A DNA stretch of 64,000 nucleotides from Phycisphaerales bacterium (GTDB lineage Bacteria; Planctomycetota; Phycisphaerae; Phycisphaerales; UBA1924), in the NCBI GenBank assembly GCA_029260295.1, contig JAJDDN010000003.1, forward strand, positions 1 to 64,000. Direction: 5' to 3'. The notes beneath the pieces were generated by a model that was not told the DNA's origin, made no database searches, and worked only from the letters and a program-made list of their open reading frames with translations. Made by a program: the position numbers and the translations under genes. This document shows, one piece after another, positions 1-10,121 of this stretch. Every line of letters begins with the position of its first letter. Within the stretch, counting starts at the first letter, position 1.

Positions 1-318
1 CCAGAGAGAATAATTTTCATGTTCGCTCTTGCACCAACAACTCGCGAACATGGTTTCGCGGACAAAATCTTCATCCCTGCTTGGAATTGTTGACAAAACC
101 GAACTCTCACTTTGTTTCTTCCAATGGGCAATCATTTTCTCTTTTAATTCTGAAGGAATGCACCCTTCAAAATTATCTTCCAGCCGATCTAGTCGACACA
201 TATAAAGCCTAGATGTCAACAGCAAATGCACCATCTTGATTGGATCCAAATACCTCCAAACAACAGTATTCACATCCGCTGGTTGACGAAAACAATGATG
301 AGTTGTGCAAGTTTCCAC
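1..318 (-). CDS. DUF2971-like protein, N-terminal part (runs off the left edge)
   Basis: Read by hand on the minus strand: open from GTG at 318 to base 1: METCTTHHCFRQPADVNTVVWRYLDPIKMVHLLLTSRLYMCRLDRLEDNFEGCIPSELKEKMIAHWKK...FVRETMFASCWCKSEHENYSLW. The 'WRYLD..K...LL....L...R.D.L.D.FEG' and 'SCW...E.EN..LW' pattern resembles DUF2971. Absent from the ORF track because it has no stop inside the window. Confidence 0.6.
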   Translation of the reverse strand, partial: METCTTHHCFRQPADVNTVVWRYLDPIKMVHLLLTSRLYMCRLDRLEDNFEGCIPSELKEKMIAHWKKQSESSVLSTIPSRDEDFVRETMFASCWCKSEHENYSLW

Positions 319-324
319 GCTCTC

Positions 325-2136
325 TCACTCCCCCGTATCCAGCACCGCCATGAACGCCTTCTGTGGGATGTTCACCGAGCCGATAGACTTCATCTTGCTC
401 TTGCCCTTCTTCTGGGCTTCGAGCAGCTTGCGCTTTCGGGAGATGTCGCCGCCGTAGCATTTGGCCGTCACATCCTTGCGGAAACCCTTGATGGTTTCGC
501 GGGCGATGATCTTGCCGCCGATGGCGGCTTGGAGCGGGATCTCGAACTGGTGGCGGTCGATCTGCTTCTTGAGCTTGCTCAAGAGCAGCTTCCCACGCGA
601 CACCGAGCGGTCGCGGTGACAGATCAACGACAACGCTTCCACCGGCTCATTGTTGATTAGGATCGTCACCTTGCACAACTCGTTCTTCTCGTAGCGGATG
701 ACCTCGTAGTCCATCGTCGCATACCCCTGAGAAATCCCCTTGAGCTTGTCGTAGAAATCAAAGATGATCTCGGCCAGCGGGATCTCGAAGCTCAGCATGT
801 CACGCCCATGGCTCACAAAGACCTGGTTCTTGAAGATCCCACGCCGATCAAGACACAGCTTCATCGTCTCACCGATGTATTTTTCGGGTGTCATGATCTC
901 GACCTTGCAGATCGGCTCTGTAAACTCGGTAATCAAACCAGAATCTGGGAGGTCCGCTGGGTTGTGGATCTCTTTTTCGAAGATCTCGTTGCCCTTGCCC
1001 CGCATTTTGATCTTGTAAGACACAGTCGGCGCGGTCTGCACAACCTCGACGCCCGCTTCGCGTTCCAAGCGTTCTTGGATGATGTCCATGTGCAGCAGCC
1101 CGAGGAACCCGCACCGGAACCCGAAGCCGAGGGCTTCACTGTGCACCGCTTGGAACGAGAACGATGAATCGTTCAAAGCCAGCTTCTCCATGCCTTCTCT
1201 CAGTTCTTCGAAGTCATTACCCTTCTTCTCCGTCGTTGACGGATAGAAATCACAGAACACCATCTGCGACGGCGGCTCGTACCCCTCAAGCGGCTCCTCT
1301 GCACGGTCGTGATCGATCGTAATCGTATCACCAACACGCACATCACCCAGCGTCTTGATCGCCGCGACCAGATAACAAGTTTCCCCAGCACCGATCGATT
1401 TGTGCTTCTCTTGCTTGGGGTTGTATTTGCCGAGCTCGGTGATCGTGAAGGTCCGCTCCAAACCCATCATCAGGATCTTGTCACCAACCGTCAGCTTCCC
1501 ATCAAACACCCGGCAGTACACAATCACGCCACGGTAATCGTCATAGATCGCATCAAAGATCAACGCCCGTGTCTGCGAAATCTTCGAAGGCTCCGGCGGC
1601 GGGAACCGATCACAGATCGCATCAAGCAACTCCGGAATCCCCTCGCCGGTCTTTGCAGAAACCGGGATACATTCCATCGCGTCAATCCCAAGAACTTGTT
1701 CCACCTCGTCGGCAATCTCATCGGGACGCGCACCGGGCAGATCAATCTTGTTAAGCACCGGTACGATTTCGAGATTCTGTTCAACCGCGAGATAAGTGTT
1801 TACCACCGTCTGCGCTTCGACCCCCTGCGACGCATCGACAATCAGCAGTGCACCTTCACACGCTTTGAGCGCACGCGACACTTCGTACCCGAAGTCGACA
1901 TGCCCGGGCGTGTCGATGAAGTTGAGCATGTAGTCTTCGCCATTGTGATGGTGATGCACCGTCACGGCCGACGCTTTAATTGTGATCCCCCGCTCGCGCT
2001 CTAGATCCATCGAGTCCAGAAGCTGGGCCTTGGCCTCGCGGTCGGAGACGGCGTTGGTCGCTTGGAGCAAGCGATCGGCAAGCGTGGACTTGCCATGGTC
2101 AATATGAGCGATGATTGAAAAATTGCGGATCTGCAC
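325..2136 (-). CDS. lepA: Elongation factor 4 (LepA) GTPase
   Basis: 603 aa; MQIRNFSIIAHIDHGKSTLADRLL, DTPGHVDF, NKIDLP and the LepA C-terminal domain (GDISRKRKLLEAQKKGKSKMKSIGSVNIPQKAFMAVL). Confidence 0.98.
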   Translation of the reverse strand: MQIRNFSIIAHIDHGKSTLADRLLQATNAVSDREAKAQLLDSMDLERERGITIKASAVTVHHHHNGEDYMLNFIDTPGHVDFGYEVSRALKACEGALLIVDASQGVEAQTVVNTYLAVEQNLEIVPVLNKIDLPGARPDEIADEVEQVLGIDAMECIPVSAKTGEGIPELLDAICDRFPPPEPSKISQTRALIFDAIYDDYRGVIVYCRVFDGKLTVGDKILMMGLERTFTITELGKYNPKQEKHKSIGAGETCYLVAAIKTLGDVRVGDTITIDHDRAEEPLEGYEPPSQMVFCDFYPSTTEKKGNDFEELREGMEKLALNDSSFSFQAVHSEALGFGFRCGFLGLLHMDIIQERLEREAGVEVVQTAPTVSYKIKMRGKGNEIFEKEIHNPADLPDSGLITEFTEPICKVEIMTPEKYIGETMKLCLDRRGIFKNQVFVSHGRDMLSFEIPLAEIIFDFYDKLKGISQGYATMDYEVIRYEKNELCKVTILINNEPVEALSLICHRDRSVSRGKLLLSKLKKQIDRHQFEIPLQAAIGGKIIARETIKGFRKDVTAKCYGGDISRKRKLLEAQKKGKSKMKSIGSVNIPQKAFMAVLDTGE

Positions 2137-2227
2137 GGATAAAGCCCTTCGGGTTAGCCGAGCATGGTACGCATTGGTCTGTGTAAAGGTCTGCTCAGAG
2201 GGCTCTTAGAACCCGGATTCGAGCGAA

Positions 2228-2632
2228 TCAGTCGCACCAATCTTCTTCCCACCAAGGACGATCGCAGCACCCGTGTCCGGTATGGCGATGCCCGCTTCGG
2301 TGGGATGATCGCCTGGAGCTGTATCCATACCCATAATCACGATCACGCCGCGACCCGTACTCGCGATCATGGCGGTTGGCATCACCAATAATCGCTCCGC
2401 CGGCCGAGCCGATGATCAACCCGGTCAGGGCACCCTCGCCAGCATTGCCATCGAGCGAACCGAGCGCCAGCCCGGTCAGTGTCCCAAGAACTGCCCCGGT
2501 AAAGAGCCCCTCGCCGGCCGTCTCGCAGCCGCCCAGCGTGCTTGTGCCCAGAACAATCGCTGTGGTCAGCATTGCTTTGGTAAACATCCCTTTGGAAGTC
2601 AGCCAGGATCGTTTGGTGTTGAGTGCGTTCAT
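2228..2632 (-). CDS. Small glycine-zipper lipoprotein-like protein with H/R/G/Y-rich tail
   Basis: 134 aa; signal/lipobox-like 'LGGCETAG', Gly/Ala zipper repeats, low-complexity C-terminus ending HTGHGCCDRPWWEEDWCD. Confidence 0.7.
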   Translation of the reverse strand: MNALNTKRSWLTSKGMFTKAMLTTAIVLGTSTLGGCETAGEGLFTGAVLGTLTGLALGSLDGNAGEGALTGLIIGSAGGAIIGDANRHDREYGSRRDRDYGYGYSSRRSSHRSGHRHTGHGCCDRPWWEEDWCD

Positions 2633-2823
2633 TGTGAGCTCCTGTAAGAGAGACTGGTGACAGATCTCATGGTCATACCGCTCGTTGTCTACCGGCCTGA
2701 CACCTGATTCTGAACCAGATCCAAGAAATCAGCCGGGAACACAAGTAAGCGTACACTTACTATATTGAAGAATCATCGTCCCGGTTGCAACACAATTCAC
2801 TCTTCTGTGCGTATTTTTCTGTA

Positions 2824-4614
2824 ATGAATCAGTTTTCACGATATTTCCGGGCCTTCTTGGTCGCCCTGAGCACCCTCTCGGCCCCTGCGCTGTCACAATC
2901 GATCCGCCCACTGACCGACCGGATCGATGCAATTGTCGCCCATCCGTTGGTGCTCCCGATCCTGGTCGAAAATCCGAAGTCCATCAAATCCGATCTCCGC
3001 GTCCGCCTAGACGATGGCCGATCCGTTGAAGCCAACGCCTACTTTGTCTGGGCATCCAATACCGGATCCAACACCGGGTGGACACGCGGGACGCCGCTCT
3101 GGCACCTGCAGACCAGCGACCAGTTCGCCAAATCTCCGCCGGCATCATCAGGCACATGGATCGCGATGATCGATCTCCCGATCGACGCGGTCGGCCAAGG
3201 GATCTGGATCGACGAGACCCGCTACGCGCCCAACTGGCTCCCCTCCCCTATGCGTGTGATCCTCGAAACCAGCTCCCGCGCACACGACGGTTTCTGGGAC
3301 CCCGCACTGTCTGAGACCCAGCAAAGCTCGCCATACATCAACAACGCCATCTCCAATCTCCGCGCCGACCCCTTCAACCGCTGGCGCGCCCGGCTCATGG
3401 CCAAAGGGTTCAATCCCACTCTTTCAACAGATACCAACCCAATCACCACCGACCGCGACCTGACGGCGATCCACACCGAACTGCTCCAATCAGACACCTC
3501 CCATGTGCTCGATGACATCGCAGAGCACTTCGCGGCCCGCTGGCAGATCATCCTCGGACGCATCTGGCTCATCGACCCGGAAGTTGCGCTCCGGCTCAAG
3601 CACCAGCTTTCGCGGACAGCATCAGCAGGCAACAACATCATCCCGCTCTGGACCGACGACACCACCCAACTCAGCGCATTGGCCCATGATCTGCTCTCAC
3701 CCTTTGTGAATGACGAACTCCGTGTCGAGCGCGTTGTGGCATGGCTCGATACACAACCAAGCTCAATGAGCTGGATCATCGACGATTCCGGGCACCCATC
3801 ACGCGACCCGTTCGAGCTCACCCCGGAGATCGGGCTGTTCCAGATGTCGGATCAACCAGACGACGACGCTGGGGGGCTCGTCCGAATTCAGAGCCAAGGC
3901 ATCGCCCCGCATGTGCTCACCATCACTTCAAACACACTGACCCAGACTTCGCTGGTCACCCCAACGGCCGCGGTTGCAAACTATGCGCAGGCCAGCGATC
4001 ACAGACAGATCAATGTCCAGATCGGCCGTCAGCGTTCAACCCTCAAATCAAACGCCAATATCCCGCTGGCCATGCCGCCGGGAGTTCTTGTTGGCCCGCT
4101 GCTTTCGGACTGGACCCTAGCCGCCTTTGGATCACACCAATCCGGGCTCGGGGCACTCCCCCCACTGAACCGCCGCGTCGCGGGCCTCGTCCACCGGATC
4201 GCGGATATCAACGAGCCCAACCCACGCGTTGGTTGGCGTCTCTATCTTGAATGCGTGATTGATCCCGATGCCGGCTCTACAGATTCGACGGTGCAGGTCT
4301 GGATCGGCCCGATGGGCTCGACCCGGGTATCGTGGACCATCTCGAAGCTGATCGGGCTCGTCGAAACAAGTTCCGATCGAGATATTGAACTCAGCTCAGA
4401 CTTCTCGGCCATCACCGCCAACGACCGCTGGATCTTCGAACTCAAAATCCCGCCCAACGCCATCTCGCCCGACGGTTTCCTCACACTCGGGCTCGAACGG
4501 ACCGACGGGGACGCCCATTCGAGCTGGCCACGGCGCATGATGCCCTGGCAATCTGAGCCTGGCCGATTCACGATCGATGTCACCGGCTGGACCGGTTCTG
4601 ATCAATCGAACTGA
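2824..4614 (+). CDS. Hypothetical secreted protein
   Basis: Signal peptide MNQFSRYFRAFLVALSTLSAPALSQS from the ATG at 2824; long ORF; no recognised family. Confidence 0.75.
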   Translation: MNQFSRYFRAFLVALSTLSAPALSQSIRPLTDRIDAIVAHPLVLPILVENPKSIKSDLRVRLDDGRSVEANAYFVWASNTGSNTGWTRGTPLWHLQTSDQFAKSPPASSGTWIAMIDLPIDAVGQGIWIDETRYAPNWLPSPMRVILETSSRAHDGFWDPALSETQQSSPYINNAISNLRADPFNRWRARLMAKGFNPTLSTDTNPITTDRDLTAIHTELLQSDTSHVLDDIAEHFAARWQIILGRIWLIDPEVALRLKHQLSRTASAGNNIIPLWTDDTTQLSALAHDLLSPFVNDELRVERVVAWLDTQPSSMSWIIDDSGHPSRDPFELTPEIGLFQMSDQPDDDAGGLVRIQSQGIAPHVLTITSNTLTQTSLVTPTAAVANYAQASDHRQINVQIGRQRSTLKSNANIPLAMPPGVLVGPLLSDWTLAAFGSHQSGLGALPPLNRRVAGLVHRIADINEPNPRVGWRLYLECVIDPDAGSTDSTVQVWIGPMGSTRVSWTISKLIGLVETSSDRDIELSSDFSAITANDRWIFELKIPPNAISPDGFLTLGLERTDGDAHSSWPRRMMPWQSEPGRFTIDVTGWTGSDQSN

Positions 4615-4629
4615 CTTACATGAGAACGA

Positions 4630-6405
4630 CTAAATGACGCGCCGCCGGAGCAGATCCAGCGTCCATTCAAGGGTCAGCACCACAAGCCCCGCCAGCACGA
4701 ACCACCGCCAGAGCTCAACGCGCCCCCCGCTGCTTGCGCCAGCAAACCCATCGGGAGTATCCACGCTTCGGTTGGTCAGCGTTTGCCCCGCCCTGACGGT
4801 CTGTTCCCGATCAAGCAGGGACACCCCGACCTCTTCACCATCGACTATTGCCAGCCCTACCCGGTCGATCACCGTGCCGTTCTCTCCGATCGGATTACCT
4901 GTACGATGAATCACCGCCGACCCGCTTGTGCCCGGGAGTAGATACTGAACCGCATTGGCGAAGAACATCGGCATCGAAACCTGCACGCCCCAGTTTGAAT
5001 CTGCGAGCGCAAACCCGACCGCCAAATGCCGAACACCAGACTCGGCGGTTTCGGTGATCATCGCCCCCTGCTCGCCAGAGGCCAGCGCATCGCCATCAAC
5101 AACTTGCCCGCCTGCAAAGCTCAAACCGCTCAGATCAACATCACGCATCACAGGATGTGACCGATCCCAGGTCAAGACCCGGCGCAGGACACTGTCATCT
5201 TCAGCCCCGCCCGCCCCGATCTCAACAGTCGGGATTAACACACGCGGATCTCTCTGAACTCGATCATAAATCATCAGCCCCGTGCCAGAGACTACCGACT
5301 CACCAGGCGCAACAACCGCGACAACCCCGCCCGTCACTGCGGAGAGCACATCAACCAAAAGCGGATCGGCCAATCCGTCTGGAGCCACGATTGTTGTCAC
5401 AATGGGCAACGGGTCGGGCATCATGACCCAGACCCTGCTGTCGGTATCGAGCACATCGTGACGCGAGATTGATACTTCGATCAGTGCTGCCGAATCGAGA
5501 CGCAATGAGAGCGTGGCCGCAGATTCAGTTATTCCATTCTCATCGGGTACCAGCTCGATCGCCTTGCTCGCCAGCACCGCTCCGTTGACCATCAGCTTCA
5601 CTTGCACGCCCGTCGGGTGCTCAACAACCCCTGCAACGGTTACAAATATTCTGCAATCGACCGGATCAACTTGATCCCGTTGCCCACCAACAAGCACAAT
5701 CCCAAGATTCCCGCGCACATCTCGTCTTTCGTTATCAACCAAGGGCCGACGGACAATCACGCCGCCGTCATCAAATGCCGCATCGGTAAACACGAATGTC
5801 TGCACGGCACTGTCCTGCGATCCATCCTCCGAGGCCCCTTGAGTAATGATCGATCCGGCGAGCTCGATAGCTGCATCGAGATCGCTCGGAGTGTCGGTCC
5901 CTTCGATAGATTCGATCGCCCCGCGCGCCTGCCGCCACGATCCCGAAACTCCTGAGACCATCTGAGCCGTGGCTCCCGCGCGGATCACACGGAACTTTGT
6001 GGTTGATGACCGCCCCGCGATTGTACGGACCAGTTTGATCGCTTCACGCTTAGAAATATCCAGCCTGGTTTGGCCCTTCAGATCACCGAGTGCATTCATC
6101 GACGCCCCCGCATCAATCACCACCACAACCTCCCCCCCCCCAATGTGAAGATCAGCGTTTCGGGTGGGTCTAGCGATTGCGATGGCGAGCAAGATCACAG
6201 CGATCAGTTGCAAGAACAAAAGCATCGACGGGCGGATCATCTGCCAAGGGATATTGCCCTCTACATCCCGGATCGCCCGCTTCCAGAGCAGTGTCGAGGA
6301 CACCCGCACCGGCCGTCGCCTGAGCCGGAGCATCCAGTACAGGAGCACCAACACCGAACCGACCCCGCCAGCGATCAATCCCGCTATGGGCGCAAGAAAG
6401 TTCAC
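4630..6405 (-). CDS. BatA-type membrane protein with VWA-like domain
   Basis: N-terminus LAPIAGLIAGGVGSVLVLLYWMLRLRRRPVRVSSTLLWKRAI is typical of BatA/Aerotolerance N-terminal domain; VVVVIDAGASMNA VWA-like start; C-terminal TM helix. Confidence 0.8.
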   Translation of the reverse strand: MNFLAPIAGLIAGGVGSVLVLLYWMLRLRRRPVRVSSTLLWKRAIRDVEGNIPWQMIRPSMLLFLQLIAVILLAIAIARPTRNADLHIGGGEVVVVIDAGASMNALGDLKGQTRLDISKREAIKLVRTIAGRSSTTKFRVIRAGATAQMVSGVSGSWRQARGAIESIEGTDTPSDLDAAIELAGSIITQGASEDGSQDSAVQTFVFTDAAFDDGGVIVRRPLVDNERRDVRGNLGIVLVGGQRDQVDPVDCRIFVTVAGVVEHPTGVQVKLMVNGAVLASKAIELVPDENGITESAATLSLRLDSAALIEVSISRHDVLDTDSRVWVMMPDPLPIVTTIVAPDGLADPLLVDVLSAVTGGVVAVVAPGESVVSGTGLMIYDRVQRDPRVLIPTVEIGAGGAEDDSVLRRVLTWDRSHPVMRDVDLSGLSFAGGQVVDGDALASGEQGAMITETAESGVRHLAVGFALADSNWGVQVSMPMFFANAVQYLLPGTSGSAVIHRTGNPIGENGTVIDRVGLAIVDGEEVGVSLLDREQTVRAGQTLTNRSVDTPDGFAGASSGGRVELWRWFVLAGLVVLTLEWTLDLLRRRVI

Positions 6406-6408
6406 CCG

Positions 6409-7131
6409 TTAGTTGCCCCACCCGGGCGGCGGCGTCAAAGGCTTCACTTTCTCTTCGGCTTCATTATGAATCCGAGCCCGCTTGGGGATAAACCCGATCC
6501 CAAAGATATAAGTCTCCCGCGATACATCCCGGCACGCATCGGGCTTGATCGCACCCGCAGTGCGGAACTGCTTTTTAACACGCGAAAGCAACTCCGGAAA
6601 CGATTCGCCCTCGAGGACCTTCATCGTGCAGTTGCCGTTCTTCTTGAGCAGCTTGGGGAACTCATCGACAATTGATTGGCACAAACGCTCGGAGAAGAAG
6701 TCGTCGCCGTGCCCGGTTGTTGACGGGGCCATGTCCGACATGACGACATCAAACAACGGCTGAACAAGCTGTGCTTCGGGCTGCTGATCATCGGGCAGAT
6801 CAAACACCACCTTCTGCTCCATCACCATCGGAGGCAGCAGGTCCGCCACATCGGTCTTTGTAAAGTCACCAGTAATCGTCCGACTGTTGGGACCCAGCTC
6901 GATCCGCATTTCCTGCAGATCGATCCCCACCACCAGCCCGTCCTCCCCAACGAGCCTCTCGGCTACCTGCATCCACGACCCAGGGAAACATCCCAGATCC
7001 AGCACCCGGTTCCCCTTGCGGATCAGATTGCGACGCTGCTGGATCTCCAGCAGCTTGTACGCCGATCGCGCGGCATAGCCGTCGCGTTTGGCCATCTTGA
7101 AATACTTATCGTGGAGTTTGCGTTGAGCCAT
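6409..7131 (-). CDS. rlmE: RlmE-like 23S rRNA 2'-O-methyltransferase (FtsJ family)
   Basis: KRDGYAARSAYKLLEIQQ...VLDLGCFPGSWMQVA...DVVMSDMAPSTTGH...SFPELLSRVKKQF...SRETYIFG. Confidence 0.93.
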   Translation of the reverse strand: MAQRKLHDKYFKMAKRDGYAARSAYKLLEIQQRRNLIRKGNRVLDLGCFPGSWMQVAERLVGEDGLVVGIDLQEMRIELGPNSRTITGDFTKTDVADLLPPMVMEQKVVFDLPDDQQPEAQLVQPLFDVVMSDMAPSTTGHGDDFFSERLCQSIVDEFPKLLKKNGNCTMKVLEGESFPELLSRVKKQFRTAGAIKPDACRDVSRETYIFGIGFIPKRARIHNEAEEKVKPLTPPPGWGN

Positions 7132-7159
7132 TCGTTCTTATCCGTTCACTTGTAACTAA

Positions 7160-8725
7160 CTATTTGTAGAAGACCACGACCGCATCAGTCCAGTGGTGCG
7201 GTGCCCAAGTCTCGCCCCGTCCCTCATTGAGGTACTCGTCGAGCTCGTACTCAATGGTAATCGTCTCACCCAGCATAAACTCAGCCTGCACATCAACAAT
7301 CCAAGGCTCCACCTTCGACCCCGGGGCCCACCCAGACCGGTCAAACTTCCAGGTCCCCCCCTGAGGGCGGCACGGATTCAGGTACACATCGGTCTTCCAG
7401 AGATGATCCCGGGCCGACATCGTAATGAAATCCTGTTCCAGCACATCCCCCTCGTTGGGCTCAGAGCCGATCATCAGCGTCCGCCAGATCGGCATGAACT
7501 CCCCGGCATTCTTGGAGTTGGGGAACATCCCGTGTCCGGTAACCGTCGCACGCACCCGAGCATGGGTCGCCCCAGCGGGAACCGCCAACTCGCGTGCCTT
7601 GTAAAAATCAACCACTGGCTTGTCCGGATCGCCAATATCCGCGTTCCCGTTCCACAGATTCACCACCTGGATCGGCAATCGCTCCGGCTCACCCGGGTAG
7701 AAATCCAGCGTAAACGAGACCAGCCATCCCTTCATGTAGGTCCCGATGTGGGCGTCGAACTCGCGCTGATCCGCGAACAAAGGCAGCAGATCCGTCACAT
7801 CCATATGCCAGGTCCATCCACGACGGAACGGCGTAATAAATCTGAACACCTCAAACCGCTCACCAGCTTCTTCATCTTCCCCAGGTATCGAAATGCCAAT
7901 AGTCCCCTTCTTGTCCCAGTGGTCGTACCCAACCTCAGGCTCCCCGAGCGTCAGGGTCGCGATCACCCGCCCCACTTCTTCTGGAACAGTTGAGAAATCC
8001 ACATCGGACTTGAGCCGCTTCGCGTTTGCGAGGAACTCCGCATCAAACACCTCAACCCGAACCGGTTCAGAGAGTGGTTCGTCGAGCAGCGTCACACTCG
8101 AGATAGCAACATCCTTTACATCAATCGAATCCCCTTCAACCCCCGCCATCGCGTGCAGCTTCATCGGACGCACATCCCAGATTTCCTCATCGATCACCGT
8201 CTGCCCATCGATCAGCACCATCACATGCGCCCCGCCGAGGATGTAGCGGAGCTGGACCATCACATCCATCCATTCCCCGGTGCGGAACTCGACATCGCTC
8301 AAGGCATTGATCCGCTCTCGCCCGTTGGCATGCACCGAAATCTCCCGCTGGGGGCGGTCGTACCAGTTGCCAGAGCTGTCAAACCACCCCATCACCCGCC
8401 CCTTCTCGTCGGGCTCAAGATCCGTCGGCTGCGGGTTGTGCACATCAAACCCGATCGCGATCGAATGATCCGTGTTGGGCTCGTCCCACACAAAGCCCTC
8501 TTCGAGTTGCCCGCGATCAGGATCGATCAGCACCAATCCGAATCCCTTCGCATCCCCAAGTGACTCAGAGGTCGGCACTTTGATCCGCATCGACACCCAA
8601 ACCGACTCAACAACCCCCTCGGTCGGACCAGTCCGCCCCTTGAGTGGTCCGGCGCTGCACACAGAAACCAATGCCATGAGCACTGAAATGGTCACACACT
8701 GAACGATCTGAGATTTGTGGATCAT
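7160..8725 (-). CDS. Hypothetical secreted protein
   Basis: 521 aa ORF with signal peptide-like N-terminus (SVLMALVSVCSA); lamin/LamG-like 'VMVQLRYILGGAHVMVLIDG' stretch is only suggestive. Confidence 0.65.
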   Translation of the reverse strand: MIHKSQIVQCVTISVLMALVSVCSAGPLKGRTGPTEGVVESVWVSMRIKVPTSESLGDAKGFGLVLIDPDRGQLEEGFVWDEPNTDHSIAIGFDVHNPQPTDLEPDEKGRVMGWFDSSGNWYDRPQREISVHANGRERINALSDVEFRTGEWMDVMVQLRYILGGAHVMVLIDGQTVIDEEIWDVRPMKLHAMAGVEGDSIDVKDVAISSVTLLDEPLSEPVRVEVFDAEFLANAKRLKSDVDFSTVPEEVGRVIATLTLGEPEVGYDHWDKKGTIGISIPGEDEEAGERFEVFRFITPFRRGWTWHMDVTDLLPLFADQREFDAHIGTYMKGWLVSFTLDFYPGEPERLPIQVVNLWNGNADIGDPDKPVVDFYKARELAVPAGATHARVRATVTGHGMFPNSKNAGEFMPIWRTLMIGSEPNEGDVLEQDFITMSARDHLWKTDVYLNPCRPQGGTWKFDRSGWAPGSKVEPWIVDVQAEFMLGETITIEYELDEYLNEGRGETWAPHHWTDAVVVFYK

Positions 8726-8758
8726 GCCAGAGGATATGTCACCCGGCAGACAGATGCC

Positions 8759-9160
8759 CTAGTGAGGCACTTCCTTGACAGCGTTGCGGTTCCATGACGG
8801 AACGCGGATCACGATCGGCCCCTCGCCCGTCACCTCGCACTGGCACGCCAAGCGGGAGTTGATCTGGAGCCCTGGGGCCTCCTCAACTCGGTCTTCCTCG
8901 TCTTCCTCGGCCTCGGTCAGCGATTCCATACCCTGCTCCACATACACATGGCAGGTCGAGCACGCGCAGACCCCGCCGCAGGAGTGCTCGATGTTGATAT
9001 GGTGCCGAAGCGCCAGATTCAGCAGATGCTCACCCTGAGCGGCCATCAGCTCATGCTCGGCCTTGTCAGACCCATCCTCGTTGAGTTCCTCGGGGTTCTC
9101 GAGGATGATCCGGACGGGAACGGTCTGCGGGCCAACATTATCGTCTTCATGAAAGTGCAT
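8759..9160 (-). CDS. fdx: [2Fe-2S] ferredoxin, ISC/adrenodoxin type
   Basis: From MHFHEDDN; HSCGGVCACSTCHVYVEQG...EDRVEEAPGLQINSRLACQCEV cysteine spacing. Confidence 0.9.
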   Translation of the reverse strand: MHFHEDDNVGPQTVPVRIILENPEELNEDGSDKAEHELMAAQGEHLLNLALRHHINIEHSCGGVCACSTCHVYVEQGMESLTEAEEDEEDRVEEAPGLQINSRLACQCEVTGEGPIVIRVPSWNRNAVKEVPH

Positions 9161-9251
9161 GTACGAGGATCTCCGTCTGTATTCGCTTCTCTGCAGCCAA
9201 GACTCTAGGATAGACGCTGAATCAGCTTCGCGCTGTGCCACAGGAACACAG

Positions 9252-10121
9252 ATGGACAAGAACGACCACACACCAAATCAAGACCCCGCGATCTCAAATA
9301 CCTCGAATATCGAGCTCACTGTCCTTGCGCCCGCTCACAATGAAGAAGAGAATGTCGATCTGCTCATCGAGGAGATCGAAGCCGCGATCGAGCCGTTGGG
9401 GATCACCTTCGAGTTCATCCTCGTCGACGATGGTTCAACCGACACCACCAAATCGCAAACCCTCGCCCACCAAGCATCCCGCCCATGGGTCCGCTGCGTC
9501 TCGATGACAGGCACCCCGAAGGGTTCGGGCAACGGCCAGTCCGCCGCGTTCCACGCCGGATTCCGCGCCGCTCGCGGGCGCCTCATCGCAACACTCGATG
9601 CGGATCTCCAGAACGCTCCATCGGACTACCCCGCGATGCTCAAGCTCCTCGAATCCTCAAAGGCCGATTTCGTCCAGGGCGATCGCTCCGCCGCACGCAG
9701 CCAGGGCGATGCCAAGATCCGTCAGATCGGCTCATGGGTCGGCCGTAAGTTCAGACTCATGGTCCTCGGTGACACCATCACCGATACCGGATGCTCGCTC
9801 CGCATCATGAAACGGGAGATCGCCATTCGGCTGCCGCTTGAGTTCAAGGGGGCCCACCGGTTCATCCCCGCGACCGCCAGGCACATGGGATACACGGTCA
9901 TCGAGATGCCAGTCGCCCACCGAAACCGCCACGCGGGGGAACCCAAGTATGGCATGGGCATCACCAAACGCGCCCTCCCCGGGCTTATTGATCTCTTTGC
10001 GATGCGTTGGATGCGGAGCCGCCGCCGCCCGGTGACCTCGGTTGAAATCACAAACGATCAATCCCCACTGATTACAAGCAAAGCCCCGGCACCCGAATCC
10101 ACCGAGACCACGAGCGCATGA
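9252..10121 (+). CDS. Family 2 glycosyltransferase (dolichol-phosphate mannosyltransferase-like)
   Basis: LTVLAPAHNEEENVDLLIEEIEAA...ILVDDGSTD...IATLDADLQNAPSDYPAML...HRFIPATA. Confidence 0.9.
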   Translation: MDKNDHTPNQDPAISNTSNIELTVLAPAHNEEENVDLLIEEIEAAIEPLGITFEFILVDDGSTDTTKSQTLAHQASRPWVRCVSMTGTPKGSGNGQSAAFHAGFRAARGRLIATLDADLQNAPSDYPAMLKLLESSKADFVQGDRSAARSQGDAKIRQIGSWVGRKFRLMVLGDTITDTGCSLRIMKREIAIRLPLEFKGAHRFIPATARHMGYTVIEMPVAHRNRHAGEPKYGMGITKRALPGLIDLFAMRWMRSRRRPVTSVEITNDQSPLITSKAPAPESTETTSA

